A stretch of DNA of 64,000 bases from NCBI RefSeq assembly GCF_004331485.1, contig NZ_SJKD01000015.1, positions 84,820 through 148,819 of the forward strand, read 5' to 3'. Shown here piece by piece: positions 57,082-64,000 of the stretch. The notes below the pieces were generated by a model. It was not told the origin of the DNA and ran no database searches. It worked only from the letters and a program-made list of their open reading frames with translations. Within the stretch, counting starts at the first letter, position 1. Each line of letters begins with the position of its first letter. The stretch comes from Kribbella capetownensis (lineage in GTDB: Bacteria > Actinomycetota > Actinomycetes > Propionibacteriales > Kribbellaceae). The position numbers and the translations under genes are program-made.

Positions 57082-59373
57082 TCATTCAGGCGCCTCGCTG
57101 AGGGTCTTCGATTGGTCGACGATCACCAGGTGGTCGGCGATCGAGTCCGGCAGAGGCTGCGGCAGCAGGCCTCGCTGACTCAGATCCTCCAGAGAGGTGA
57201 ACGGGCCGCGCTGGGTCCGGTCGATGACGATCAGCGCGGCGTGCTGGGAAGAGATGCCGGGAACCCTGGCGAGAAGGGCGGCGGGGACGTGGTTCGGGTC
57301 GACCAGGCCGCCGTCGTCGAATGTCCGCGGGAGATCCGGGCGGCCGATGCCGAGCCGCTGCGCGTCCAGCGGCGAGCGAGCCGCGATCTCTCGGGCGACC
57401 CGGCGATGCGCTCCGGCAAGGCGGCGCTCCGCGGCGCTCGAGGCCGGTGCGACGATCACGGCCGCGTGCGCCGAGCAGGCCAGGAAGGGGAAGATCATCA
57501 GTGACATGCCGATGTCGTCCTGGATCCCGCTGAAGTCTTCCGGGCTCTGACTGAACAGGACAGCGCCAGTCCACTGCAGAGCGAAGTACGCGATCGCCGC
57601 GAGCCCCAGTAGACGGCTGCGACGCCGCCAGGCGAGCACGCCCATCATGGGTCCGCAGGCGAAGCCCCAGGTGAGGATCGGCAACGCCGCGGCCAGGATC
57701 TTCCAGCGGATGCGTTGTCCGCGGGTCCGTCTCGGAGCCGCAGCTCGCTCCCAGGAGGCGTCCGGCAATGCGGACGCCGGAATCGCTGGAATGGAGTTGC
57801 CTCCCTGCGACCTCTCGTCGTCAAGCAGCCTGGCGTACAGACTCTGCAGGTCCTGGCTGGGCTCGATCCCGTACTGATCGACCAGCAGCCGCCGGATCTC
57901 GGCGTACGCCGCGAGTGCCTCCGCACGCCTGCCACTGCGGAACAGCGCTTCCATCTGTACGGCGCGGAGCCGTTCACGGAGCGGGAACTCGTTGATCTGC
58001 GCAGGCAGCGACTCGATCAGGGCGTCGAGTCGTCCCAACGTCAGCAGGATCTCGGCGTGATCTTCCAAGGCGGATGCGCGGTCGTCGTTCAGGCGGTCCC
58101 GGGCGCTGTCGAAGACCGGCCCGACAAAGCCGCGCAAAGCCTCCCCGCGCCAGAGCCTGAGCGCCGACTCCAGCTCCTCAGCCGCCCTTTCCAGCTCACC
58201 ACCGACTCGCAATTCGCGTGCTCGGGTGATCCGCCCGGTGAACTCGTCGAGATCGGAGCCTCTCGGTGGTACCTCGAGCCGGTAGCCGGCATCAGTGAGC
58301 GTCAGCACCTCCCCGGCACTCCGCGGAGCCCGGTCGGGGTCGAGTGCCTTCCGCAGACCTGCGACGTACTTCTGTACGACGTTCGACCCGTTGTCCGGTC
58401 GAGCGTCGTCCGGCCAGACTGCGGCCAGAATGCGCTCCGGCGTCACGGTCGAGTTGGCAGACAGGAGAAGCGTCGCCAGCACCCCTTGCTGCTTGCTCGA
58501 GCCGAGGTCGATCGGCTCGCCGTCCCGGCAGGCTCGGAGCGGACCGAGTACGTCGATGCGCACACAACCACCTGAGGTGAGTTGCTGGGAGGGGTCCGGC
58601 GTCGGAAGGAGATCCGGGGAGTTGTTGAGCAGGCGGTTGTGAAGGGTCTGCAGCTGAGCCGTCGGGGTCAGACCATGCATCTTCAGCAGCTGGGCGGTGG
58701 CGCGGTACGCCTCAAGCGCCTCGGCCTGGCGACCTGTGCGGTAGAGGGTCAGCATCTGCGCGGCGCGAAGGTTCTCACACAGCGGATGGCGCTCGATCAG
58801 ACCGCTGAGGTCGGGCAGCAGACTCGCCTGGCGGCCTAGGTCCAGTTGAAGGTCGGCCCAGGTCTCGGCCGCATCCGCGTGGCGGCTCTCGAGCTCCAGG
58901 CGGACCTCGTCGAACACAGGCCCGCTGATTCCGGCCAGGGCCTCACTGCTGCGCCAGAGGCTCAGTGCACTGCGAACACTGGCAGCCGCCTCCTCGAGGT
59001 CTCCCATCGCCCGCTGCTGGTGCCCTTGCCGGACAAGCTCGTCGAATCGGTGGACGTCAGTGTCACCCCGTTCGACCGCGAGAACGTACCCGGCCGCCGT
59101 CAGTGTCAGGAGCTTCCCGCTGCTGCGCGGCGCACGCTCCGGCTCGAGCACCCGTCGCAGGCCGGCGATGTATTTCTGGACGACATTCGCGCCGTTGGCC
59201 GGGGGCGCACCCTGCCAGACAACGTCGACGATGCGCGCCGTCGACACGGGCCGATTCGCCGAGACCAGCAGGGTAGCGAGGACTGCGCGCTGCTTTGCCG
59301 CGCCGAGGTCGAGCGTCTCTTCGTCGCGCCGGGCACGAAGCGGTCCGAGGAGCTCAAACCGAATGACGCCCAC
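57082..59373 (-). CDS. Tandem SARP-like regulator with membrane and HhH domains
   Basis: Protein of 763 residues with two full SARP modules in tandem. Module 1 (about 1-260) starts IRFELLGPLRARRDEETLDL and continues with a wHTH (NVVQKYIAGLRRVLEPER) and BTAD (FDELVRQGHQQRAMGDLEEA). Module 2 (about 270-525) starts VRIDVLGPLRACRDGEPIDL and has NVVQKYVAGLRKALDPDR. After a linker come three hydrophobic segments (for example LGLAAIAYFALQWTGAVLFS) and a ComEA-like helix-hairpin-helix (LARVPGISSQHAALIVIDRT, GPFTSLEDLSQRGLL). I took the GTG at 59373 near a G-rich ribosome site; the start is uncertain. A membrane-anchored double SARP is unusual. Divergent from the lipoprotein gene, with spaced CAGT repeats in between. 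Confidence 0.85.
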   Translation of the reverse strand: MGVIRFELLGPLRARRDEETLDLGAAKQRAVLATLLVSANRPVSTARIVDVVWQGAPPANGANVVQKYIAGLRRVLEPERAPRSSGKLLTLTAAGYVLAVERGDTDVHRFDELVRQGHQQRAMGDLEEAAASVRSALSLWRSSEALAGISGPVFDEVRLELESRHADAAETWADLQLDLGRQASLLPDLSGLIERHPLCENLRAAQMLTLYRTGRQAEALEAYRATAQLLKMHGLTPTAQLQTLHNRLLNNSPDLLPTPDPSQQLTSGGCVRIDVLGPLRACRDGEPIDLGSSKQQGVLATLLLSANSTVTPERILAAVWPDDARPDNGSNVVQKYVAGLRKALDPDRAPRSAGEVLTLTDAGYRLEVPPRGSDLDEFTGRITRARELRVGGELERAAEELESALRLWRGEALRGFVGPVFDSARDRLNDDRASALEDHAEILLTLGRLDALIESLPAQINEFPLRERLRAVQMEALFRSGRRAEALAAYAEIRRLLVDQYGIEPSQDLQSLYARLLDDERSQGGNSIPAIPASALPDASWERAAAPRRTRGQRIRWKILAAALPILTWGFACGPMMGVLAWRRRSRLLGLAAIAYFALQWTGAVLFSQSPEDFSGIQDDIGMSLMIFPFLACSAHAAVIVAPASSAAERRLAGAHRRVAREIAARSPLDAQRLGIGRPDLPRTFDDGGLVDPNHVPAALLARVPGISSQHAALIVIDRTQRGPFTSLEDLSQRGLLPQPLPDSIADHLVIVDQSKTLSEAPE

Positions 59374-59453
59374 GCCCACACCCCCCAACCTGCCGACTCG
59401 GCGCCGGGACAGCCCGTCTTCCGGCGGCTGCGCGACGTCCGGCCGCAGCACAG

Positions 59454-59501
59454 CAGTCTATCCGGCAGTGGGGCCGCAGTAGACGGCAGTGGAACCGCAG
59501 T
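59454..59501. promoter_or_regulatory. Five spaced CAGT repeats (candidate SARP sites)
   Basis: CAGT starts at 59454, 59466, 59477, 59487 and 59498, at spacings of 12, 11, 10 and 11 bases, so one per helical turn. The last four lie in two near-identical units CGGCAGTGG(GG/AA)CCGCAGTA at 59463 and 59484. SARP regulators bind direct heptamer repeats with 11-base spacing. The array lies between the tandem SARP gene and the divergent lipoprotein gene. Confidence 0.6.
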
Positions 59502-59631
59502 ACGGCGCACCAGAGTGTTCTCGTCACCGCTGCTCGTGGACATCGAAGAGCACCCGCGGCAGCAGCCGGACGTCACCGGCCGTCCCACCCCCGCGCCGGT
59601 CGTCACCGGCGAGAGAAAGCGAGAACTTGTC

Positions 59632-60423
59632 ATGTCCTTTCCCTGGATTCGAGGCGGAGCCTGGGCAGGTACCGCGCTCTTGGCCACCGCACTGATCGCG
59701 TGCGACCCCGTCGGGAACACGATCACAACATCGACCACGCCATCGACCACCGCGGCTGCCCCCGCGAGCTCCCGGACGCCCAGTACGACGCCCGCGCCGC
59801 CCGACCTGTCCACCTTGCCCGCAGCCACTCTCCTCGCCCGGGCGAGAACAGCAGCGAGCGCCGCGTCGGGGCTGAGAGTCAAGGGCCTCCTGGTGGATGA
59901 CACCGGAGACCTGCGACTCGATCTCCAACTCACGAAGAGCAGCGGTCAGGGCGCCTTCCTCGTCGCCGGGACGCCGGTCACCTATCGCGTCATCGGCAAG
60001 GACGTCTACATGCTCATGTCGGAAGCAACCATCCGGGCGATGGCGAAGACGGAGAAGGCCAGCGCAGCCGAGATCCGCGCGATGCTGTCCGTGCTGAAGA
60101 ACAAGTGGATCAAGCCGTCCAAGATCGACGAGGACGGACAGAGCCTGATCGACCTGACCAAGCGGGACACGTTCTTGCAAGGCTTCTTCGGCGACATCGG
60201 TCACCCCGCGAAGACCGGAAAGAAGGTGGTGGACGGCGTGACCTCGGTCGGGTTGAGGGCGCAGGGCGCCACGCTCTGGGTCGACGTCCGCACCGCGCGA
60301 CCGGTCCGCTTCCAGAACGACGCCGGCCGGGACTTCCTCACCTTCACCCAGTACGGCAAGGTTGCCGCTCCCAAGGCGCCGAAGCCGGACCAGATCCTCG
60401 ACGGCAAGGACTTCGGGTTCTGA
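59632..60423 (+). CDS. LppX/LprG-like lipoprotein
   Basis: Lipoprotein of 263 residues. The signal peptide (MSFPWIRGGAWAGTALLATA) ends in LIAC, and a Thr/Ser/Pro-rich linker of about 40 residues (TTSTTPSTTAAAPAS) follows. The mature domain has the LppX/LolA-like half-barrel plan: LLARARTAASAASGLRVKGL, VTYRVIGKDVYMLMSEATI, LWVDVRTARPVRFQN, FTFTQYGKVAAP. Relatives bind lipids or fatty-acid-like ligands on the outside of the membrane. It starts 258 bases from the divergent SARP-like gene and may be its target. A strong terminator follows. Confidence 0.8.
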   Translation: MSFPWIRGGAWAGTALLATALIACDPVGNTITTSTTPSTTAAAPASSRTPSTTPAPPDLSTLPAATLLARARTAASAASGLRVKGLLVDDTGDLRLDLQLTKSSGQGAFLVAGTPVTYRVIGKDVYMLMSEATIRAMAKTEKASAAEIRAMLSVLKNKWIKPSKIDEDGQSLIDLTKRDTFLQGFFGDIGHPAKTGKKVVDGVTSVGLRAQGATLWVDVRTARPVRFQNDAGRDFLTFTQYGKVAAPKAPKPDQILDGKDFGF

Positions 60424-60472
60424 TCCCAAGCCAACCTCGACGAAGGGCGAACGGACCTTCACAGGGGAAGGA

Positions 60473-60503
60473 GAAGGGGCCCAGCTGACGACTGGGCCCC
60501 TTC
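60473..60503 (+). terminator. 12-bp hairpin after the lipoprotein gene
   Basis: Perfect stem GAAGGGGCCCAG / CTGGGCCCCTTC with a seven-base loop, about 50 bases after the lipoprotein stop and before the MFS gene. Confidence 0.75.
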
Positions 60504-60553
60504 GTTCGTCGTCAGGGCCTGGTCAGAGCCACCATTGGCGTTTACTGGGGTCG

Positions 60554-61822
60554 ATGAAAGCGCAGTGGCGTGTCCTGGCCGACCATCGGAACTTCCGGCG
60601 GTTGTTCGGCGGCGACTCGATCTCCCTGCTGGGATCGAGTGTGACGACCGTAGCGTTGCCCTTGACCGCGGTCCTGGTCCTCGGCGCATCGCCGGTACAG
60701 ATGGGTTTGCTGGGAGCAGTCTCGTTCCTGCCGCACCTCGTCCTTGGCCTGCCGGCCGGGGTGTGGGTGGACCGGTTGTCGTATCGCCGAGTCATTGTCG
60801 GTGCTGACCTGTTGGCCGCCGCCGCGCTGACCGCCGTACCGATTCTGGCCGCGACGGGAGTGTTGCGAATGTGGCAGCTGTACGTCGTTGTCGTGATCAC
60901 CGGGACCTGCAGCCTGTTCTCCGTGATCGCGGCCCAGTCGTTCGCGCCTCTGTTGGTCCCCCGCCGCGAACTGCTGACAGCCAACAGCGCGTTCGCGCTC
61001 AGCAATTCGGTCGTCGCCACCAGCGGCAGTGCCCTAGGCGGCGTCCTCGTCCAGCTCCTCACCGCCCCAGCAGCGATCGCTGTCGACGCTGCCTCGTTCC
61101 TGCTCTCGGCCATCTCAAAGGCGCGGATCACCGTCACGGGCCGATCGACTGCCGCCGGCCAGGCCAAAGAGTCGCTCTTCAAGGGCATCCGGGGCGGCTG
61201 GCGGGCAGCGCTCGAGCACCCGGCGCTACGGGCGACCACTGTCGCCGCCACTGTCGGCGCTTTGGCCGGTCAGATGCAGGTCGTGATCGTGGTGCTGTTC
61301 CTGGTCCGTGATCTCGGCTTGTCGGCTGGACTGGTCGGCCTGGTCATCGCGGTGGCCGGGGTCGCCGGAATCGTCGGCGCCAGCATCGGAGTACAGATCA
61401 CCGGCCGGCTCGGTAACGGGCCCGCTTTCATCGTCGGGACGACGCTGTCGAGTCTGGCCGGGCTGGTGATGGCCGCGGCCGGAGGGCCGACGGCGCTGGC
61501 GTTGACGGTTGTGATCATCGCGCAACTCCTCCGCGGCTGGGGCCCAACGCTGTGGGGGATCAACCAGCAGACCATCCGCCAGATCCTGATCCCACCAGAA
61601 CTCCTCGCCCGAACCCAGGCCACCTGGCGCTTCCTGGTCCACGGGATGCAACCGATCGGCGCCCTCCTCGGCGGCACCCTCGGCGCCCTGGCCGGATTCC
61701 GCGCCACCCTGGTGATCAGCAGCCTGATCATGCTGACCAGCACCACCCTCGCACTGCTCAGCCCACTACGAACCCTGCGCCAACTCCCGGACACCGAGAC
61801 CCCGACACCCTCCCGTCACTGA
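60554..61822 (+). CDS. MFS exporter
   Basis: Major facilitator of 422 residues with twelve hydrophobic helices. The N-terminus FRRLFGGDSISLLGSSVTTV, GLPAGVWVDRLSYRRVIVGA (the loop 2-3 motif) and LLTANSAFALSNSVVATSGS point to the MFS_3/enterobactin-exporter-like group of drug and siderophore exporters. Substrate unknown. The ATG at 60554 has GGGG just upstream; longer in-frame starts lie inside the terminator region. No regulator is adjacent. Confidence 0.87.
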   Translation: MKAQWRVLADHRNFRRLFGGDSISLLGSSVTTVALPLTAVLVLGASPVQMGLLGAVSFLPHLVLGLPAGVWVDRLSYRRVIVGADLLAAAALTAVPILAATGVLRMWQLYVVVVITGTCSLFSVIAAQSFAPLLVPRRELLTANSAFALSNSVVATSGSALGGVLVQLLTAPAAIAVDAASFLLSAISKARITVTGRSTAAGQAKESLFKGIRGGWRAALEHPALRATTVAATVGALAGQMQVVIVVLFLVRDLGLSAGLVGLVIAVAGVAGIVGASIGVQITGRLGNGPAFIVGTTLSSLAGLVMAAAGGPTALALTVVIIAQLLRGWGPTLWGINQQTIRQILIPPELLARTQATWRFLVHGMQPIGALLGGTLGALAGFRATLVISSLIMLTSTTLALLSPLRTLRQLPDTETPTPSRH

Positions 61823-61932
61823 CCGCAGACGACGTACAGGATCCGGCAGGTGGCCGTGTAACGTTTCCGGTCCCTCGCGACACAGAGCCCATGTCGCAGT
61901 CGATGTCGGGCGCCGCAGAGGGGATCGCAATC

Positions 61933-62406
61933 ATGGAAATGCTCGTCTATCGCTATGACCTCGACCGGCAGCCGCTGCGCCCGCTCTTCCGGGAGGCCGA
62001 CGACTCCGAGCAACAGATCGACACCTACCTCGAGCTCGGTACCTTGTTCGTCGCCGAGGACGAAGGCGAGATCATCGGCCACCTTCAGCTGATCCCCGAC
62101 AACGACACCGCCGAACTCAAGAGCATGGCGGTCGTCGAGAGTCGCCGCGGCGCGGGTGTCGGCCGGGCGCTGGTCCGGGCGGCGCTCGAACACTGCCGGC
62201 AGAACGCGGCGAAATGCCTCCTCGTCGCGACGGCTGCGGCCGACACCGGCAATCTGCGCTTCTACCAACGTCAAGGCTTCCGCATGCTCAGCGTCGAACG
62301 CGACGCGTTCGTCGCCTCGACCGGCTATCCCAGCGAAATCATCATCGACGGCATCCCACTGCGCGACCGGGTCTGGCTGGGGCAGGACCTGTCAGGAGAG
62401 TCATGA
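61933..62406 (+). CDS. GNAT acetyltransferase
   Basis: Single-domain GNAT of 157 residues. LGTLFVAEDEGEIIGHLQLI, TAELKSMAVVESRRGAGVGR with the acetyl-CoA loop RRGAGVG, AADTGNLRFYQRQGFRML and the C-terminal IDGIPLRDRVWLGQDL are family blocks. I chose the ATG at 61933 because GAGGGG lies about eight bases upstream; an ATG at 61891 is possible. It is coupled to a second GNAT gene by an ATGA overlap. The substrate is unknown. Confidence 0.85.
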   Translation: MEMLVYRYDLDRQPLRPLFREADDSEQQIDTYLELGTLFVAEDEGEIIGHLQLIPDNDTAELKSMAVVESRRGAGVGRALVRAALEHCRQNAAKCLLVATAAADTGNLRFYQRQGFRMLSVERDAFVASTGYPSEIIIDGIPLRDRVWLGQDLSGES

Positions 62407-63260
62407 ACACCCAACGGACACCTTTGTTCTGCGACGCTGACCTGGCGGAGCGGATCGAGCGGGTCGAGACCCAGCTCATCGAAGCAACCGCTCGCGCCGC
62501 ACACCTCCGCCTCGCGGACGACCGCGGATTCCTGATCCCGGTCGCGGGCGGGATCGCGAGCTTCGCCACCGACGACTCGCCGTTCAACAAAGTCGTCGGG
62601 CTCGGATTCAGCGGCGTACCGACTGCTGACGAGCTCGAGGAGATCGAGCACGCGTACGCCGCCGTCGGCGCGCCGGTGCAGGTCGAGCTTCCGCACCTCG
62701 CCGACCCCGACATCGGCATCGCCCTCAGCCGGCGGGGATACCAGCTGGAGTCGTTCGAGAACGTGCTCGGCATCGTCGTCGAGGCCGAGTACGACGTCAC
62801 ACTGCCCGACGGGATCGAGGTCCGGCCGAGTGCCGACGAGGAGCTCGCCGTCTGGCTGAACCTGATGGCCGACGCGGTCGCCGTACCCGACACGCAGGGA
62901 GTCCCGTGGCGCGAGGAGTTCCCGCGCGACACCTACATCGAAGCCGAACGCGACGCGGCCTCAGCCGACATCATCCGCTACATCGCGCTGCTGAACGACG
63001 AGATCGCAGGTGGAGCCGGACTCCGCACAGCCGAAGGCGTCGCCCAGTTCGCCGGCGCCGCGACACTTCCCGCGCACCGCCGCCACGGCATCCAGTCCGC
63101 TCTGCTGTCCACCCGCCTCTCCGACGCCGCCACCGCGGGCTGCGACGTCGGTGTGATCACCACCCAACCCGCCTCGAAATCCCAGCAGAACGCCCAACGC
63201 AGCGGCTTTGACCTCCTCTACACCCGAGCCGTCCTCGTCAAGCACACCGATCCGTCCTGA
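62403..63260 (+). CDS. GNAT acetyltransferase coupled to the previous gene
   Basis: Protein of 285 residues. The N-terminal half (DLAERIERVETQLIEATARA; KVVGLGFSGVPTADELEEIE) is a degenerate first GNAT-like module. The C-terminal half (about 150-280) has the acetyl-CoA motif PAHRRHGIQSALLSTRLSDA and GCDVGVITTQPASKSQQNAQ, RSGFDLLYTRAVLVK. Its ATG overlaps the previous stop by four bases, so the two GNATs are made together and may act on the same amine. Substrate unknown. Confidence 0.85.
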   Translation: MNTQRTPLFCDADLAERIERVETQLIEATARAAHLRLADDRGFLIPVAGGIASFATDDSPFNKVVGLGFSGVPTADELEEIEHAYAAVGAPVQVELPHLADPDIGIALSRRGYQLESFENVLGIVVEAEYDVTLPDGIEVRPSADEELAVWLNLMADAVAVPDTQGVPWREEFPRDTYIEAERDAASADIIRYIALLNDEIAGGAGLRTAEGVAQFAGAATLPAHRRHGIQSALLSTRLSDAATAGCDVGVITTQPASKSQQNAQRSGFDLLYTRAVLVKHTDPS

Positions 63261-63320
63261 CCAGCCACCTGCCCACGCCACACGACGCACTGCCGACGAG
63301 ACTCTCGATCCGGCCCTGCG

Positions 63321-63617
63321 CTACTTGACCGCGATGACGTCGATCGGCCGGATGTCCGCGTCGGCCGCGAGCAGCTCGGGACCGACCTGTCCGAGGGCGG
63401 CTGGGATCTGGCCGTTGACGTGGGCCTGCCGACCGTCCTCGTCGGCGAACGTGTCGAAGATCCCGAACGTCGTCGGCCCGAGCCGGAACGCGTACCAGGT
63501 GACGGTCCCCTCTTCGGCGACCGCGAGCTCCCGCCCCTTCTCGAGGAACGCGCGCAGTTCCTCTTCCTTACCCGGCTTGGCCTCCAACGTCGCCAGCAGC
63601 CCGCGGTCAACACTCAT
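63321..63617 (-). CDS. Antibiotic-biosynthesis-monooxygenase-like protein
   Basis: Protein of 98 residues with the ABM dimeric alpha/beta fold: LLATLEAKPGKEEELRAFLE, GTVTWYAFRLGPTTFGIFDT, FADEDGRQAHVNGQIPAALG. Members are small cofactor-free oxygenases or quinol-interacting proteins, and many act as stress-related proteins with unknown substrates. GAGGA precedes the ATG at 63617. The next leftward gene, a methyltransferase, ends 53 bases upstream. Confidence 0.85.
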   Translation of the reverse strand: MSVDRGLLATLEAKPGKEEELRAFLEKGRELAVAEEGTVTWYAFRLGPTTFGIFDTFADEDGRQAHVNGQIPAALGQVGPELLAADADIRPIDVIAVK

Positions 63618-63670
63618 CTCGGTCGTCCTCTCGTGAGTTCCCTCCTCCGACCGTACTGCGCGCGAAGCCG

Positions 63671-64000
63671 TCAGGGTTTGTGGGCGATGACCGCGCCGTT
63701 TGCGCCCGGCGCCTCGAAGGCCACGGTCTGGACGTCTACGAAGCCGGTGGCGTGCAGCCAGTGCTCGTACTCGGCCGCGGTGTAGTTGCGACCGACCGTT
63801 TCGACCAACATGTTGAGGCTCATCAAGGCGGCGGCGGGTGGGCCGGTCTTCTCGTCGTTGACCAGCAACTCGCTGATCACGATCCGGCCGCCGGACGGCA
63901 GGGCCGCGAAACACTTGCGCAGGATCGCCAGGTCCTGCTCCGGCGTCCAGTCGTGCATGATCATGGACAGCAGTACGACGTCATGGCCCGCCGGGAGCTC
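63671..64000 (-). CDS. SAM methyltransferase, N-terminus outside window
   Basis: The C-terminal 109 residues of an O-methyltransferase run in from the right edge. They include SMIMHDWTPEQDLAILRKCF, ALPSGGRIVISELLVNDEKT and MSLNMLVETVGRNYTAAEYE, the last blocks of the dimerising O-methyltransferase family. The SAM glycine motif and any winged N-terminal domain lie outside the window. The decayed gene at 45796-46480 belongs to the same family. Confidence 0.85.
   Translation of the reverse strand, partial: ELPAGHDVVLLSMIMHDWTPEQDLAILRKCFAALPSGGRIVISELLVNDEKTGPPAAALMSLNMLVETVGRNYTAAEYEHWLHATGFVDVQTVAFEAPGANGAVIAHKP

Overview
The window comes from a high-GC actinobacterium. Gene content and style (GAF-ANTAR regulators, an HSP18-type regulator next to Hsp20, ATGA/GTGA-coupled operons, LplABC-type sugar importers with no ATPase gene of their own, polyphosphate glucokinase) suggest Kribbella or a close relative. 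That is inference, because the window holds no rRNA or other marker gene. No tRNA, rRNA, CRISPR array or intact mobile element was seen.

Layout. 1-9.3 kb is a stress and redox island: a GAF-ANTAR gene cut by the window edge, a DUF1360 remnant, a HemK-like methyltransferase coupled to a YbdK-type carboxylate-amine ligase, a BON protein, a second GAF-ANTAR protein, manganese catalase, an EEP-family hydrolase and a hemerythrin. Several of these have a GGGTAC motif upstream. 9.3-14.3 kb is partly decayed (IS630 and IS3 scraps, two broken medium-chain dehydrogenase copies, an anti-sigma scrap) around intact msrB-msrA, a short-chain dehydrogenase-like protein without its catalytic Ser and Tyr, and an AhpD-like gene. 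14.4-28.1 kb is a fucosylated-glycan utilisation locus. One arm, leftward, is GH95, two permeases, a binding lipoprotein, GH29 and GH127. The divergent arm is L-fuconate dehydratase, an FCD-type GntR regulator and a GH36 alpha-galactosidase, with a candidate operator between the arms. The oligosaccharide would be imported, trimmed of fucose, arabinofuranose and galactose, and its fuconate dehydrated.

28.4-45.7 kb mixes small modules: a second hemerythrin, a three-gene membrane operon that includes a 27-residue peptide, an LLM oxidoreductase, a TetR/hydrolase pair with twin operators, a truncated aldo-keto reductase, a YrdC-META fusion, a WXG-like/large protein/lipoprotein operon, a zinc-finger-sigma fusion, and an Hsp20 gene opposite its HSP18-type regulator with two matching palindromes between them.

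46.5-55.1 kb holds three consecutive TetR-ABC exporter modules. In each, a plausible promoter predicts transcription starting at or next to the TetR start codon, and in two of them the start codon sits in the centre of the palindrome. 55.2-64 kb contains a CaCA antiporter, polyphosphate glucokinase, a large tandem SARP-like membrane regulator with five spaced CAGT repeats in its divergent promoter, a LppX/LprG-like lipoprotein, an MFS exporter, two coupled GNAT proteins, a monooxygenase-like protein and a methyltransferase that runs off the right edge.

The strongest candidates for undescribed biology are the tandem SARP-membrane-HhH regulator with its repeats, the leaderless TetR modules with operators on the start codon, the YrdC-META fusion, and the WXG-like operon at 36.9-40.3 kb.
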